NCBI GenBank assembly: GCA_031258195.1
Contig: JAIRNF010000044.1
Span: forward strand, 1-37,025
Reading direction: 5' to 3'
DNA: 37,025 bases
Source of the DNA: Prevotellaceae bacterium
Lineage (GTDB): Bacteria > Bacteroidota > Bacteroidia > Bacteroidales > UBA932
Positions 1-8,065 of this stretch are shown here, in pieces. How positions within the stretch are numbered: the first letter of the stretch is position 1; each line of letters begins with the position of its first letter. Under the pieces are notes generated by a model. The model had not been told where the DNA came from. It ran no database searches and was given only the letters and a program-made list of their open reading frames with translations. The position numbers and the translations under genes are program-made.

Positions 1-1
1 G

Positions 2-109
2 CGCGCTTTCCGGCTACGCGTTAAAGAGCGCGAGTTCGGGTACGACTATCGAAACCGAAATAGTTACCCGATTTTACTCGACGAGCTTAGAAAATTACCA
101 CTTAACTAA
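2..109 (+). CDS. possible 3' end of a gene entering from the left edge
   Basis: An open frame runs from the window edge to a TAA at 107-109 and encodes 35 residues rich in Arg, Asp and Tyr, ending in DELRKLPLN. The family is not recognised. Base composition here is richer in CpG than in the genes that follow. The last 20 bases before 119 resemble, in inverted orientation, a stretch near the right edge at 36870-36889. It could be the tail of a transposase or another repeated gene, but a chance open frame of this length cannot be excluded. Confidence 0.3.
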   Translation, partial: RAFRLRVKEREFGYDYRNRNSYPILLDELRKLPLN

Positions 110-159
110 TCTTGAACCTAATACTTTAACGCTTTATTTTTCTTTTGGCGTTAGTTTTC

Positions 160-167
160 TACTTTTG
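160..167 (+). promoter_or_regulatory. -7 promoter box upstream of ridA
   Basis: TACTTTTG matches the Bacteroidota -7 consensus TAnnTTTG. It lies 28 bases before the ATG at 196, which puts transcription start near 172. It falls inside the longer reading frame that begins at the TTG at 145, so it argues that translation starts at 196. No well-spaced -33 TTTG is seen; a TTTTG at 143-147 is too close. Confidence 0.55.
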
Positions 168-195
168 TAAAACAAATATCTCAAAAATCATAATA

Positions 196-573
196 ATGAA
201 AAAGATAATAAACACAGAAAAAGCACCGAAAGTTATTGGTCCATACAGCCAGGCGGTAGAAGCAAACGGAACGCTATATATTTCCGGTCAACTTCCTATC
301 AACCCTCAAACAGGTTCATTTGTAGAGGGTGGAGTAAAAGAGCAAACCGAGCAGGTTTTAAAGAATATCGGCGCAATTCTTGAGACAGCAGGATATACAT
401 TTGATAACGTTGTAAAATCAACCGTACTGCTTCAAAGTATAGACGATTTTGTTGCTATGAACGAGGTTTACGGATCGTACTACAAAACAGCTGCCCCTGC
501 ACGTGTTGCATACCAAGTTGCCAAGCTGCCTACGGGTGCGTTAGTTGAGATTGAAACCATCGCCGTAAAGTAG
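196..573 (+). CDS. ridA: RidA family enamine/imine deaminase
   Basis: This 125-residue protein is the usual size for the RidA/YjgF/UK114 family of small trimeric cytoplasmic enzymes. They hydrolyse reactive enamine/imine intermediates released by PLP enzymes such as threonine dehydratase, yielding 2-oxoacids and ammonia. Family landmarks are visible: GPYSQA at residues 15-20, SGQLP near 30-34, PARVA with the key Arg at 103, and the terminal EIETIA with acidic residues at 118 and 120. I chose the ATG at 196 because a longer frame from the TTG at 145 adds 17 non-family residues and would start upstream of the -7 box. A lipoprotein gene follows after 30 bases, so read-through is likely. The family call is firm; the in vivo substrate is not known from sequence. 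Confidence 0.93.
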   Translation: MKKIINTEKAPKVIGPYSQAVEANGTLYISGQLPINPQTGSFVEGGVKEQTEQVLKNIGAILETAGYTFDNVVKSTVLLQSIDDFVAMNEVYGSYYKTAAPARVAYQVAKLPTGALVEIETIAVK

Positions 574-603
574 CTCAAGCCACTTTCAACAAACATATAC
601 GAC

Positions 604-1674
604 ATGAAAACATATACATCCAATAGCTGGAGAGTGCTGCTCATCCTGCTATGCAGCGTTGTTTTTTTATCATCTTGCTCTAAAGATGATGATCCTCCCC
701 CGCCAGGTGAGATTTCTGAAATCGATTATCAGGTAGAAGATGCCATAGCTACACTACAGCTAACCTTTGACCCCAATCAGCTGGCAGACATTTCAGGGAA
801 TTTGGCTGTTAGCTGGAGCACAACATCTTCGCTTATCAGTATTACCAACGCTAATTCGCCAAAAGCATATGTTGTATATCCCGACATTAACGAGCCTGAA
901 GAGGTTACCATTAAGTTCTCAGTAGCAAAGGGCAGCTTCACAAAAGCTGTAGAGAAGAATGTTACCCTGCCAAAGCTTACGGAAGTAAGAAAATTTGGTA
1001 TAGGTAAAGAGCTGCAAGCAGAAAAAAGCAACAACGTTTCTTACGATTGGTATATAGATCAAGGCTATACCGGAACTTATTCGGGTCTTAACTGTGGTCC
1101 GGCTTCTGTAACAATGGCAATAAAATGGGTTGACGAATCTTTTTCGAAAACAACAGAAGATGCTCGTCATGCGCTTCGTCCGCAAGGGGGCTGGTGTTAT
1201 ACGAGCGATCTTATTCAATATCTGAATAACCACCAGATAAGCAACTACACTGTAGCATTGAGCAACGTTAGCGACCTTAACCAATATCTCGACGCCGGTA
1301 ATATTATGATACTCTGCTTGGATATGTTCTACATAAGAAACGAGCAGCAAGCCAACTATCATGTGGATAAATTTTATGCTACGAACTCTGCGGAATGGGG
1401 GCATTTTATTGTAGTGAAAGGTTATAAAAAAGTTGACAACAACGTATTTTACGAGGTTTACGACCCCTATTCGTTTGGTAAAAAGTATGATGATAATGCG
1501 ATAAAAGGCAAAGATAGATACTACCGCCATACCGATTTAAATAAGGCTGTAACAGTATGGTGGTCTTATGCTATTATTGTGCCTAAAGAAGGCGGCATGT
1601 CAGCCTTTAAAAGCGATATGCACAAGGTAGATCCGACAAAGATCGAACATAAGTACGGTGGAGTAATAGAGTAA
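604..1674 (+). CDS. C39-like peptidase-fold lipoprotein
   Basis: The 356-residue protein starts with a signal peptide ending in the lipobox LSSC, giving a lipidated Cys25, so it should be anchored in the cell envelope. Residues about 40-120 are beta-rich and resemble an Ig-like domain. The C-terminal half looks like a papain-like C39 fold: NCGPAS with catalytic Cys164, EWGHFIVV with His267, and YEVYDPYS with Asp287, in the order and spacing expected for a Cys-His-Asp triad. Bacterial members of this fold cleave peptides, often leader peptides or cell-wall-related substrates; the substrate here is unknown. It sits between ridA (30 bases) and ftcD (29 bases) on the same strand, suggesting co-transcription without an obvious functional link. 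Family assignment is by motif, not by alignment. Confidence 0.72.
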   Translation: MKTYTSNSWRVLLILLCSVVFLSSCSKDDDPPPPGEISEIDYQVEDAIATLQLTFDPNQLADISGNLAVSWSTTSSLISITNANSPKAYVVYPDINEPEEVTIKFSVAKGSFTKAVEKNVTLPKLTEVRKFGIGKELQAEKSNNVSYDWYIDQGYTGTYSGLNCGPASVTMAIKWVDESFSKTTEDARHALRPQGGWCYTSDLIQYLNNHQISNYTVALSNVSDLNQYLDAGNIMILCLDMFYIRNEQQANYHVDKFYATNSAEWGHFIVVKGYKKVDNNVFYEVYDPYSFGKKYDDNAIKGKDRYYRHTDLNKAVTVWWSYAIIVPKEGGMSAFKSDMHKVDPTKIEHKYGGVIE

Positions 1675-1703
1675 TGTATAATTATAATGATGTAAAATAA
1701 GTA

Positions 1704-3401
1704 ATGAAAAAGCTTATAGAATGCGTTCCTAACTTTAGCGAAGGACGCGACATGTCTATCATAAAACAAATTACCGATGTAATCGAGTCGGTTGAAGGTG
1801 TTAAACTGCTGGATGTCGATCCCGGAAAGGCTACAAACCGTACTGTTGTTACCTTCGTTGGTTCTCCTGACGAAGTTTGCGAAGCGGCTTTCCAAGCCGT
1901 AAAAAAAGCTGGCGAAATAATTGATATGAGCAAGCATCATGGCGAACATCCACGTTTTGGCGCAACAGACGTTTGCCCACTTATTCCCGTTTCTAATATC
2001 ACAATGGAAGAAACAGCCGAGCTTGCGCATAAGTTGGCAAAACGTATTGGTAACGAACTTGGTATCCCTGTTTACTGCTACGAAAATGCGGCAAGCGAAC
2101 CTAAACGCCGTAACCTTGCAGAATGTCGCTCCGGCGAATACGAAAGGCTGAAAAAGAAGCTGTCGGATCCGGCATGGAAACCCGACGCAGGTCCTGCCGA
2201 GTTTAACGAACGTGTTGCTCGTACAGGTGCTACAGCAGTTGGCGCACGCAACTTCTTAATCGCATACAACATCAACCTTAATACCACTTCAACTCGAAGG
2301 GCTAATGCTGTTGCGTTCGACCTGAGAGAGAGAGGTCGCCCTAAGCGCGAGGGTAATCCTATTACAGGTAAAAAAGCCGTAAATGCTAACGGTAACGAGA
2401 TTTGGGAACCGGGGCTACTTAAATCGGTAAAAGCTATCGGTTGGTATATCGAAGAATACGGTATTGCACAAATTTCAATGAATCTTACCGATATTACCGT
2501 AACGCCTATGCACATTGCGTTTGATAAGGCATGCGAGCGTGCCGAAGCAAGAGGGCTACGCGTTACAGGCTCCGAGCTGGTGGGTATAATGCCACTGCAA
2601 GCAATTCTGGATGCCGGTAAATACTTTCTGAAAAAGCAGCAGCGTTCAACAGGTATATCCGATGCTGAAATAATTAAGATAGCGGTAAAGACTATGGGCT
2701 TGGACGAGTTGACGCCATTCGATCCTAAGAAGAAAATCATAGAATATTTGCTGGAAGACGAAAGCAAAGAACGTCTGATAAAGATGGACCTTAAGACCTT
2801 TGCCAACGAAACAGCGTCGGAATCTCCAGCACCCGGAGGCGGTTCTATATCGGCATACATGGGCGCTATGGGTGCTGCTTTGGGAACAATGGTAGCAAAC
2901 CTATCGGCACATAAGCCGGGCTGGGACGACCGTTGGGAAGAATTTTCCGCGTGGGCAGAAAAAGGCAAATACTATCAGGATGCGCTGGTTCGTATGGTTG
3001 ATGAAGATACTAACGCCTTTAATCGTATTATGGATGCCTTTAGCCTGCCCAAATCTACCAATGCCGAAAAGCAGGCGCGTAAGCAAGCCATTCAGGAAGC
3101 TACAAAGTACGCCATAGAAGTTCCGTTTAAAGTAATGAGCCTGTGCTACGAATCGATGCAGGTAATGAAGGCTATGGTCGAAATTGGGAATCCGAACTCT
3201 GTTACCGATGCTGCTGTTGGTGCTTTAGCAGCACGTTCTGGTGTTATAGGTGCAGGACTTAACGTTAAGATTAATGCTGCCAGCCTTGATGATAAAGACT
3301 ACGTAGCTAAAGCCATAACCGATGCCAACGAGCTTGTTAAAAAAGCATGCGCATTGGAAGCCGAAATTCTTAAGCTAACAGAAACCAAAATGGGTAGCTG
3401 A
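1704..3401 (+). CDS. ftcD: bifunctional glutamate formiminotransferase / formimino-THF cyclodeaminase
   Basis: At 565 residues this matches the fused two-domain FTCD enzyme of histidine degradation. It moves the formimino group from N-formiminoglutamate to tetrahydrofolate, then releases ammonia to give 5,10-methenyl-THF. The N-terminal transferase begins CVPNFSEGRD and carries MSKHHGEHPRFG, with His82 at the number reported as catalytic in pig FTCD. The cyclodeaminase domain starts near residue 361 (MDLKTFAN) with the signature PAPGGGS at 375-381. The domains are joined in one frame, as in vertebrates and many Bacteroidota. No hutH, hutU or hutI is present in the window, so the rest of the pathway must be elsewhere. 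Cytoplasmic. The call is firm. Confidence 0.96.
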   Translation: MKKLIECVPNFSEGRDMSIIKQITDVIESVEGVKLLDVDPGKATNRTVVTFVGSPDEVCEAAFQAVKKAGEIIDMSKHHGEHPRFGATDVCPLIPVSNITMEETAELAHKLAKRIGNELGIPVYCYENAASEPKRRNLAECRSGEYERLKKKLSDPAWKPDAGPAEFNERVARTGATAVGARNFLIAYNINLNTTSTRRANAVAFDLRERGRPKREGNPITGKKAVNANGNEIWEPGLLKSVKAIGWYIEEYGIAQISMNLTDITVTPMHIAFDKACERAEARGLRVTGSELVGIMPLQAILDAGKYFLKKQQRSTGISDAEIIKIAVKTMGLDELTPFDPKKKIIEYLLEDESKERLIKMDLKTFANETASESPAPGGGSISAYMGAMGAALGTMVANLSAHKPGWDDRWEEFSAWAEKGKYYQDALVRMVDEDTNAFNRIMDAFSLPKSTNAEKQARKQAIQEATKYAIEVPFKVMSLCYESMQVMKAMVEIGNPNSVTDAAVGALAARSGVIGAGLNVKINAASLDDKDYVAKAITDANELVKKACALEAEILKLTETKMGS

Positions 3402-3432
3402 TAGCTACTAATTGTCGGCTATTAATATTCCG

Positions 3433-3454
3433 TCATTTCGACCGAAGGGATAAA
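3433..3454. repeat. interspersed repeat fragment, copy 1
   Basis: TCATTTCGACCGAAGGGATA and the next two bases lie between ftcD and uvrA. The 22 bases match 15701-15722 at 18 positions. It resembles the half of a palindromic intergenic repeat that I recall from Bacteroidota genomes. No paired half is evident here, so this looks like a decayed fragment. Confidence 0.45.
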
Positions 3455-3523
3455 CGACGATGCGTTTTACTTATCTGTTAATATACATCCGGCTCCAAGT
3501 TTTCAACTTTCTGTTGTTTTCGT

Positions 3524-3539
3524 TACTTTTATAGTTTTG
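3524..3539 (+). promoter_or_regulatory. candidate uvrA promoter
   Basis: Two overlapping -7-like boxes occur just before uvrA: TACTTTTA (3524-3531) and the exact TAGTTTTG (3532-3539). The second would place the start of transcription only about six bases from the ATG, so the first may be the one used. A TTG at 3514-3516 is closer than a usual -33. No SOS-type operator was recognised. Confidence 0.4.
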
Positions 3540-3551
3540 GAATAAAATCAA

Positions 3552-6410
3552 ATGTCAGATAGTAAATATATCAGCATAAAAGGTGCAAGAGTACACAATC
3601 TTAAGAATATTAATCTTGAGATACCCAGAGGTAAGCTGGTTGTTATCACAGGGCTTTCGGGTTCGGGTAAATCTACCCTTGCATTCGATACCATTTTTGC
3701 CGAAGGGCAACGGCGCTATGTAGAGAGCCTTTCGTCGTATGCCCGTCAGTTTTTAGGGCGTATCAGTAAGCCCGAGGTAGATTTTATCGAAGGCATCCCC
3801 CCCGCAATTGCCATTGAGCAAAAGGTAAATACCCGTAACCCCCGGTCAACAGTAGGTACATCAACCGAAATATACGACTACCTTAAGCTGCTGTACGCAC
3901 GTATAGGTAAGACCTTTTCGCCTGTTTCGGGTAAAGAAGTTAAGATACATTCGGTAACCGATGTTGTCGATTTTATTGTTTCGCGCCCCGAAGGAGAACG
4001 GATGTTAATACTTGCCCCTCTCCATTTATCGGCAAAAGAGAATCTCGCAGCACGTCTTACAACACTTGTAGAGCAAGGTTTTTCGCGTATAGAAGTGAAC
4101 AGAGAGCTGGAGCAGATAGCTAATGCCCTACCCAAGCTGGATAAGCTGAAGAAGTCGGAGGTATTTCTGGTTATTGACAGAATAAGTGCTGCTGCCGATG
4201 GCGAATCGCAAGCCCGCTTTGCCGATTCCGTTCAGACGGCATTTAACGAAGGCGACGAAGAATGTATTATATCCCTTTTCGATCCGCTAAAAGGTACAAA
4301 ACAAACACGTTTCGAATTCTCTACCCGTTACGAAATGGACGGGATTATGTTTGAAGAGCCTACGGAACATCTGTTTAGCTTTAATAACCCGCTAGGTGCA
4401 TGCCCTGTATGCGATGGTTATGGAAAAATCATCGGTATCGACGAAGATTTGGTAGTACCCGACCGAAGCCTTTCGGTCTATAATAATGCCATTGCATGCT
4501 GGAAGGGCGATACGATGAGCGCTTTTAAAAATAAGCTAATTGCTGTTGCAGATAAGTTCGACTTTCCTATTCATCGTCCCTATTCTCAGCTAAGCGATAA
4601 TGAACGGGAGCTACTATGGAATGGGAACCGCTATTTTACGGGCATTCATGAGTTTTTCCGCATGCTCGAGAAGGAGAAGTATAAAATACAGTATAGAGTG
4701 CTTATATCACGCTATACCGGCAAAACAATTTGTCCGGAATGTAAGGGCAGCCGCCTACGCAAAGAAGCCGGATATGTAAAGATTAACAGGCAAAGCATTA
4801 GCGATTTAATGCTGCTACCAATAGATAAGCTGCCGCAATTTTTTAACGAGCTGCAGCTGGATAAACATGATACCCGTATAGCAGGGCGCGCATTAGTTGA
4901 GGTAAAGAATCGGTTACAATTTTTACTGGACGTTGGCTTGAGCTATCTCACGCTAAACCGTCTTTCGTCAACTTTATCGGGAGGAGAAAGCCAGCGAATA
5001 AATCTGGCAACGTCTTTAGGAAGTAGCTTAGTGGGTTCGCTTTACATTCTGGACGAACCGAGTATCGGTCTGCATCCACGAGATACCAACCAGCTGATAA
5101 AAGTACTTAAACAGCTGCGCGACTTAGGGAATACCGTTCTGCTAGTTGAGCACGAAGAAGAAATAATACGCGCTGCCGATGAAATTGTTGATATCGGTCC
5201 TTTAGCCGGACGATTTGGTGGAGAGGTTGTATTTCATGGAGTTGTACCTGAAAACATACCAAAAATAAACGCTGATACAAGGAAAAAATCCGAGAAAAAG
5301 AAAAATGAGGAAGAGAAAGTATCCCTCACGCTTCAATATTTATCAGGAGAGGAGTTTATAGCGGTTCCCAAGCAACGACGTAAGCTAAATCGATATGTTG
5401 AGATACGGGGCGCAAGGGAAAACAACCTGAAAGGCATTGATGTAAAAATTCCGTTGAATGGTATTGTTGCCGTTACAGGTGTTAGCGGTTCAGGTAAGTC
5501 GTCGCTTGTAAAGTCTATTCTGTTTCCTGCGCTCAACCGGCTAATCAATCAATATGGCGAAAAAGCAGGTAAATTTGACGATATTAAGGGTGATATAAAA
5601 CTGCTTAAGGGAATTGAAATGGTCGATCAAAATCCAATAGGTCGATCATCTCGCTCTAATCCGGTAACCTATATTAAGGCGTACGACGAAATACGTAAGC
5701 TTTTTTCAGAACAACCCTACGCCAAGCAAAACGGCTATACACCCTCGTACTTCTCATTCAACATAGACGGAGGGCGTTGCGAAGAATGCCAGGGCGACGG
5801 TTTTATTAAGATGGAAATGCAGTTTATGTCGGATGTTACGTTAGTGTGCGAATCGTGTGGCGGTAAGCGTTTCAAGCAAGACATACTCGACGTAAAATAC
5901 AAAGATCTCAATATTAGCGATGTTCTAGACCTAAGTGTTGCCGAGGCAATAGAGTTTTTTGGCACTAAAAAAGAATCGCTGACAAAGAAAATAGCAGAAC
6001 GCCTACAACCTTTGCAAGATGTGGGGTTAGACTATGTTAAACTGGGACAGGCATCGAGTACGCTATCGGGCGGAGAGAGCCAACGCGTAAAGCTTGCCTA
6101 CTTCCTATCCAAAGAAAATACCGATCAGCATACATTATTTATATTCGACGAACCTACGACGGGACTTCACTTTCACGATATCCGTAAGCTGATGGCGGCT
6201 CTAAACGCCTTGGTAGATAGAGGGAATTCTGTTGTATTGGTAGAGCACAATATGGACGTAATAAAGTCTGCCGACTGGGTTATAGATATTGGTCCTGAAG
6301 GTGGAGAAAAAGGTGGAAGCTTGATTTTTGAGGGTACGCCGGAAGAACTGGCTAAATGTAAAGAATCGTACACAGGTCAATATTTAAAAGAAAAACTCCC
6401 AGAGAAATGA
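3552..6410 (+). CDS. uvrA: excinuclease ABC subunit A
   Basis: UvrA is the damage-sensing ATPase of nucleotide excision repair; its dimer scans DNA with UvrB. The 952-residue protein has both ABC modules: Walker [10 protein letters not shown] at 34-42 and GVSGSGKSS at 643-651, and signatures LSGGESQR at 475-482 and 838-845. The C-terminal zinc module is intact (CEEC at 743-746, CESC at 766-769, 19 residues between). The first zinc module is unusual: only CPVC (284-287) remains, and the preceding CxxC pair, CPIC in E. coli, is replaced around [14 protein letters not shown] occurs at 394-397. A Lys/Glu-rich linker separates the two halves near residue 580. Bacteroidota may have more than one UvrA, and I cannot tell which paralogue this is. 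Confidence 0.96.
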   Translation: MSDSKYISIKGARVHNLKNINLEIPRGKLVVITGLSGSGKSTLAFDTIFAEGQRRYVESLSSYARQFLGRISKPEVDFIEGIPPAIAIEQKVNTRNPRSTVGTSTEIYDYLKLLYARIGKTFSPVSGKEVKIHSVTDVVDFIVSRPEGERMLILAPLHLSAKENLAARLTTLVEQGFSRIEVNRELEQIANALPKLDKLKKSEVFLVIDRISAAADGESQARFADSVQTAFNEGDEECIISLFDPLKGTKQTRFEFSTRYEMDGIMFEEPTEHLFSFNNPLGACPVCDGYGKIIGIDEDLVVPDRSLSVYNNAIACWKGDTMSAFKNKLIAVADKFDFPIHRPYSQLSDNERELLWNGNRYFTGIHEFFRMLEKEKYKIQYRVLISRYTGKTICPECKGSRLRKEAGYVKINRQSISDLMLLPIDKLPQFFNELQLDKHDTRIAGRALVEVKNRLQFLLDVGLSYLTLNRLSSTLSGGESQRINLATSLGSSLVGSLYILDEPSIGLHPRDTNQLIKVLKQLRDLGNTVLLVEHEEEIIRAADEIVDIGPLAGRFGGEVVFHGVVPENIPKINADTRKKSEKKKNEEEKVSLTLQYLSGEEFIAVPKQRRKLNRYVEIRGARENNLKGIDVKIPLNGIVAVTGVSGSGKSSLVKSILFPALNRLINQYGEKAGKFDDIKGDIKLLKGIEMVDQNPIGRSSRSNPVTYIKAYDEIRKLFSEQPYAKQNGYTPSYFSFNIDGGRCEECQGDGFIKMEMQFMSDVTLVCESCGGKRFKQDILDVKYKDLNISDVLDLSVAEAIEFFGTKKESLTKKIAERLQPLQDVGLDYVKLGQASSTLSGGESQRVKLAYFLSKENTDQHTLFIFDEPTTGLHFHDIRKLMAALNALVDRGNSVVLVEHNMDVIKSADWVIDIGPEGGEKGGSLIFEGTPEELAKCKESYTGQYLKEKLPEK

Positions 6411-6423
6411 CTCTGAAATTTAA

Positions 6424-6460
6424 GGTTTAAAGTTGGGGTGTGTAATTTAAGCTTTAAACC
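6424..6460. other. short intergenic inverted repeat
   Basis: GGTTTAAAG (6424-6432) and CTTTAAACC (6452-6460) form a perfect 9-bp stem with a 19-base loop between uvrA and the DUF4249 gene. No T-run follows, so it is a weak terminator candidate. The two arms also sit in a direct repeat, AATTTAAG-[G/C]TTTAAA. Function unknown. Confidence 0.35.
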
Positions 6461-6475
6461 ATCATCTATTCGCTT

Positions 6476-7321
6476 ATGCTAAAGAAGATACTATACCTAT
6501 TGTTGCCATATATTCTGATACAGTCGTGTACGGAAAGGATAGACCTGGATTTAGAGGTGATGGAGCCTCTACCCGTTATTACAGGTATTATTAGTAACGA
6601 AGAACAGTGGATTAGGTTAAGCACTACTTCTGCATACATAGACGGCAAAGGAAAAACCATATCAGATGCAGAGGTTATCGTATCAGATGGTATTAACAGC
6701 TATGTTTTGCACGAGTCTTTCATAGATAAAGGATTATATATACCAATGTCGGAAATTTCTATTAAGCAGGACTCAGAGTATAAGCTAACCGTACGTGCAG
6801 ATTTTGCAGGGAATGGTATAAAAGAAGAATATCATGCCGCCTCAAAGGTGGCGCGAACTCCCGAACTTGATTCTGTTACCGTTCAGGTTACGCGTATGTT
6901 CGACGATTTACTGTGGTTTGTTCAAATAAATTTTCAGGATGTTAACCATCCGAATAGCTATTTATGCCGTGTATATGTAAACAATGTGCCGGATATCGCC
7001 TTTGATGCGTACGAAATATTCGACAATCGTTACGGGCAGGGAGAGTATATGTCGCATAAGCTTATCAAGGTGGTTTTTGAGCATCCTTTTACCGAAGAAA
7101 AAATACAAATTGGAGACGTTATTAGGGTAAATTTTAGCGGTATTACCAAAGACTATTTCAACTTCTTATACAGCGCGATGAAAGAAGTCGGAGGCGGCAA
7201 TCCCTTGTTTAGCGGACCTCCGGCTAATGTTAAAGGGAATATTAGCAATGGCGCGTTAGGGGTGTTTACCGTTTATCTTTCGTCTTCCTTATCGGTAGTA
7301 ATAACAGATATCTACGATTAG
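6476..7321 (+). CDS. DUF4249-type lipoprotein
   Basis: The 281-residue protein begins with a signal peptide and lipobox LIQSC, lipidated Cys18, so it is probably an outer-membrane or periplasmic lipoprotein. The sequence after the lipobox (ERIDLDLE, then LPVITGIISNEEQ, ISDAEVIVSDG) is typical of DUF4249, a Bacteroidota family usually encoded beside a TonB-dependent receptor and thought to assist it. No such receptor is in this window, so this copy is an orphan. Its stop codon overlaps the stop of the convergent thiamine pyrophosphokinase gene by four bases, leaving no room for a terminator. The family call is from motif memory; function is unknown. Confidence 0.72.
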   Translation: MLKKILYLLLPYILIQSCTERIDLDLEVMEPLPVITGIISNEEQWIRLSTTSAYIDGKGKTISDAEVIVSDGINSYVLHESFIDKGLYIPMSEISIKQDSEYKLTVRADFAGNGIKEEYHAASKVARTPELDSVTVQVTRMFDDLLWFVQINFQDVNHPNSYLCRVYVNNVPDIAFDAYEIFDNRYGQGEYMSHKLIKVVFEHPFTEEKIQIGDVIRVNFSGITKDYFNFLYSAMKEVGGGNPLFSGPPANVKGNISNGALGVFTVYLSSSLSVVITDIYD

Positions 7322-7989
7322 TATTGCCGAAATACCACAAGCTTTCCTTCGGTAAATTCTATTCTAAACATATCTCCTAACGACTCGTTCAGCGAACCTT
7401 GCCACCATGATGTAAAAGGACGGTTATTTACCGGATATTTCAGCCCATGTAAAACAATCGGACTACTTGGCGTAAGAGAAAAAATAGAGACTTGTTGCCC
7501 CTTTCTACTTTCGAAATCGCTAGTAGCTAAGATTGGAGAGAACACACCATAATCCGTAAGCATGGCTACTTTTACATGCTCCGCGTAATCGGTAAGCAAC
7601 GAAATATTAGCTAGCGTATGATCTTCGCGTAAACCCGTTGCCCCAATAATATATAAATCATTCAACCCTTTTTCTCTACATAGCTCAACTGCTTTTGTCA
7701 GATCATTAGATTCTTGATCGGGTGAGTAGTAAAGCCTGTCTGTAAAGCGTGCTTTCAGTTCGGAAGATATGCTGTCTAAATCTCCGGCAATATAAGTAGG
7801 CAACAGCCCAAAATTGACTAACCTATCAGCGGCACCGTCGCAACAGACAATCGTATTTGCCGATCTTAGCGCATTAATAACCTGCCTGTTCTCAGGAAAC
7901 TTGCCGTCTGCTATAATAACCGTATGCCCTGCTAATTTTTGCAAGCAAGGCATATAATTTATCGTTATGTCATTTGAGCTACCTGCCAT
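7318..7989 (-). CDS. thiN: thiamine pyrophosphokinase
   Basis: This enzyme transfers pyrophosphate from ATP to thiamine to make thiamine pyrophosphate in the cytoplasm. The 223-residue length fits, and the family motifs are in order: CCDGAADR at 49-56, GDLDS at 69-73, DQESNDLTKA at 91-100 and GATGLREDHTLAN at 116-128, which bind ATP-Mg and thiamine. The ATG at 7989 is used here; Met13 is a possible shorter start. No thiamine riboswitch-like element was found upstream. It ends four bases inside the convergent DUF4249 gene. No other thiamine genes are nearby, so it is probably a housekeeping salvage gene on its own. Confidence 0.9.
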   Translation of the reverse strand: MAGSSNDITINYMPCLQKLAGHTVIIADGKFPENRQVINALRSANTIVCCDGAADRLVNFGLLPTYIAGDLDSISSELKARFTDRLYYSPDQESNDLTKAVELCREKGLNDLYIIGATGLREDHTLANISLLTDYAEHVKVAMLTDYGVFSPILATSDFESRKGQQVSIFSLTPSSPIVLHGLKYPVNNRPFTSWWQGSLNESLGDMFRIEFTEGKLVVFRQY

Positions 7990-8065
7990 TATAAATTACG
8001 TTGTAATAGGAATACAAAGAACGTAAATTTATAGGTGCGATTATTCTTTACAGGCAGATTTTTGG

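Noticed and set aside
2078-2968. 296-residue minus-strand open frame opposite ftcD
   Set aside because: It lies entirely antisense to a well-supported ftcD, has low-complexity Ser/Pro/Arg composition and no recognisable motif, as expected for a shadow frame.
1704-3401. A histidine-utilisation operon around ftcD
   Set aside because: No hutH, hutU or hutI gene is present on either side; the neighbours are a C39-like lipoprotein and uvrA.
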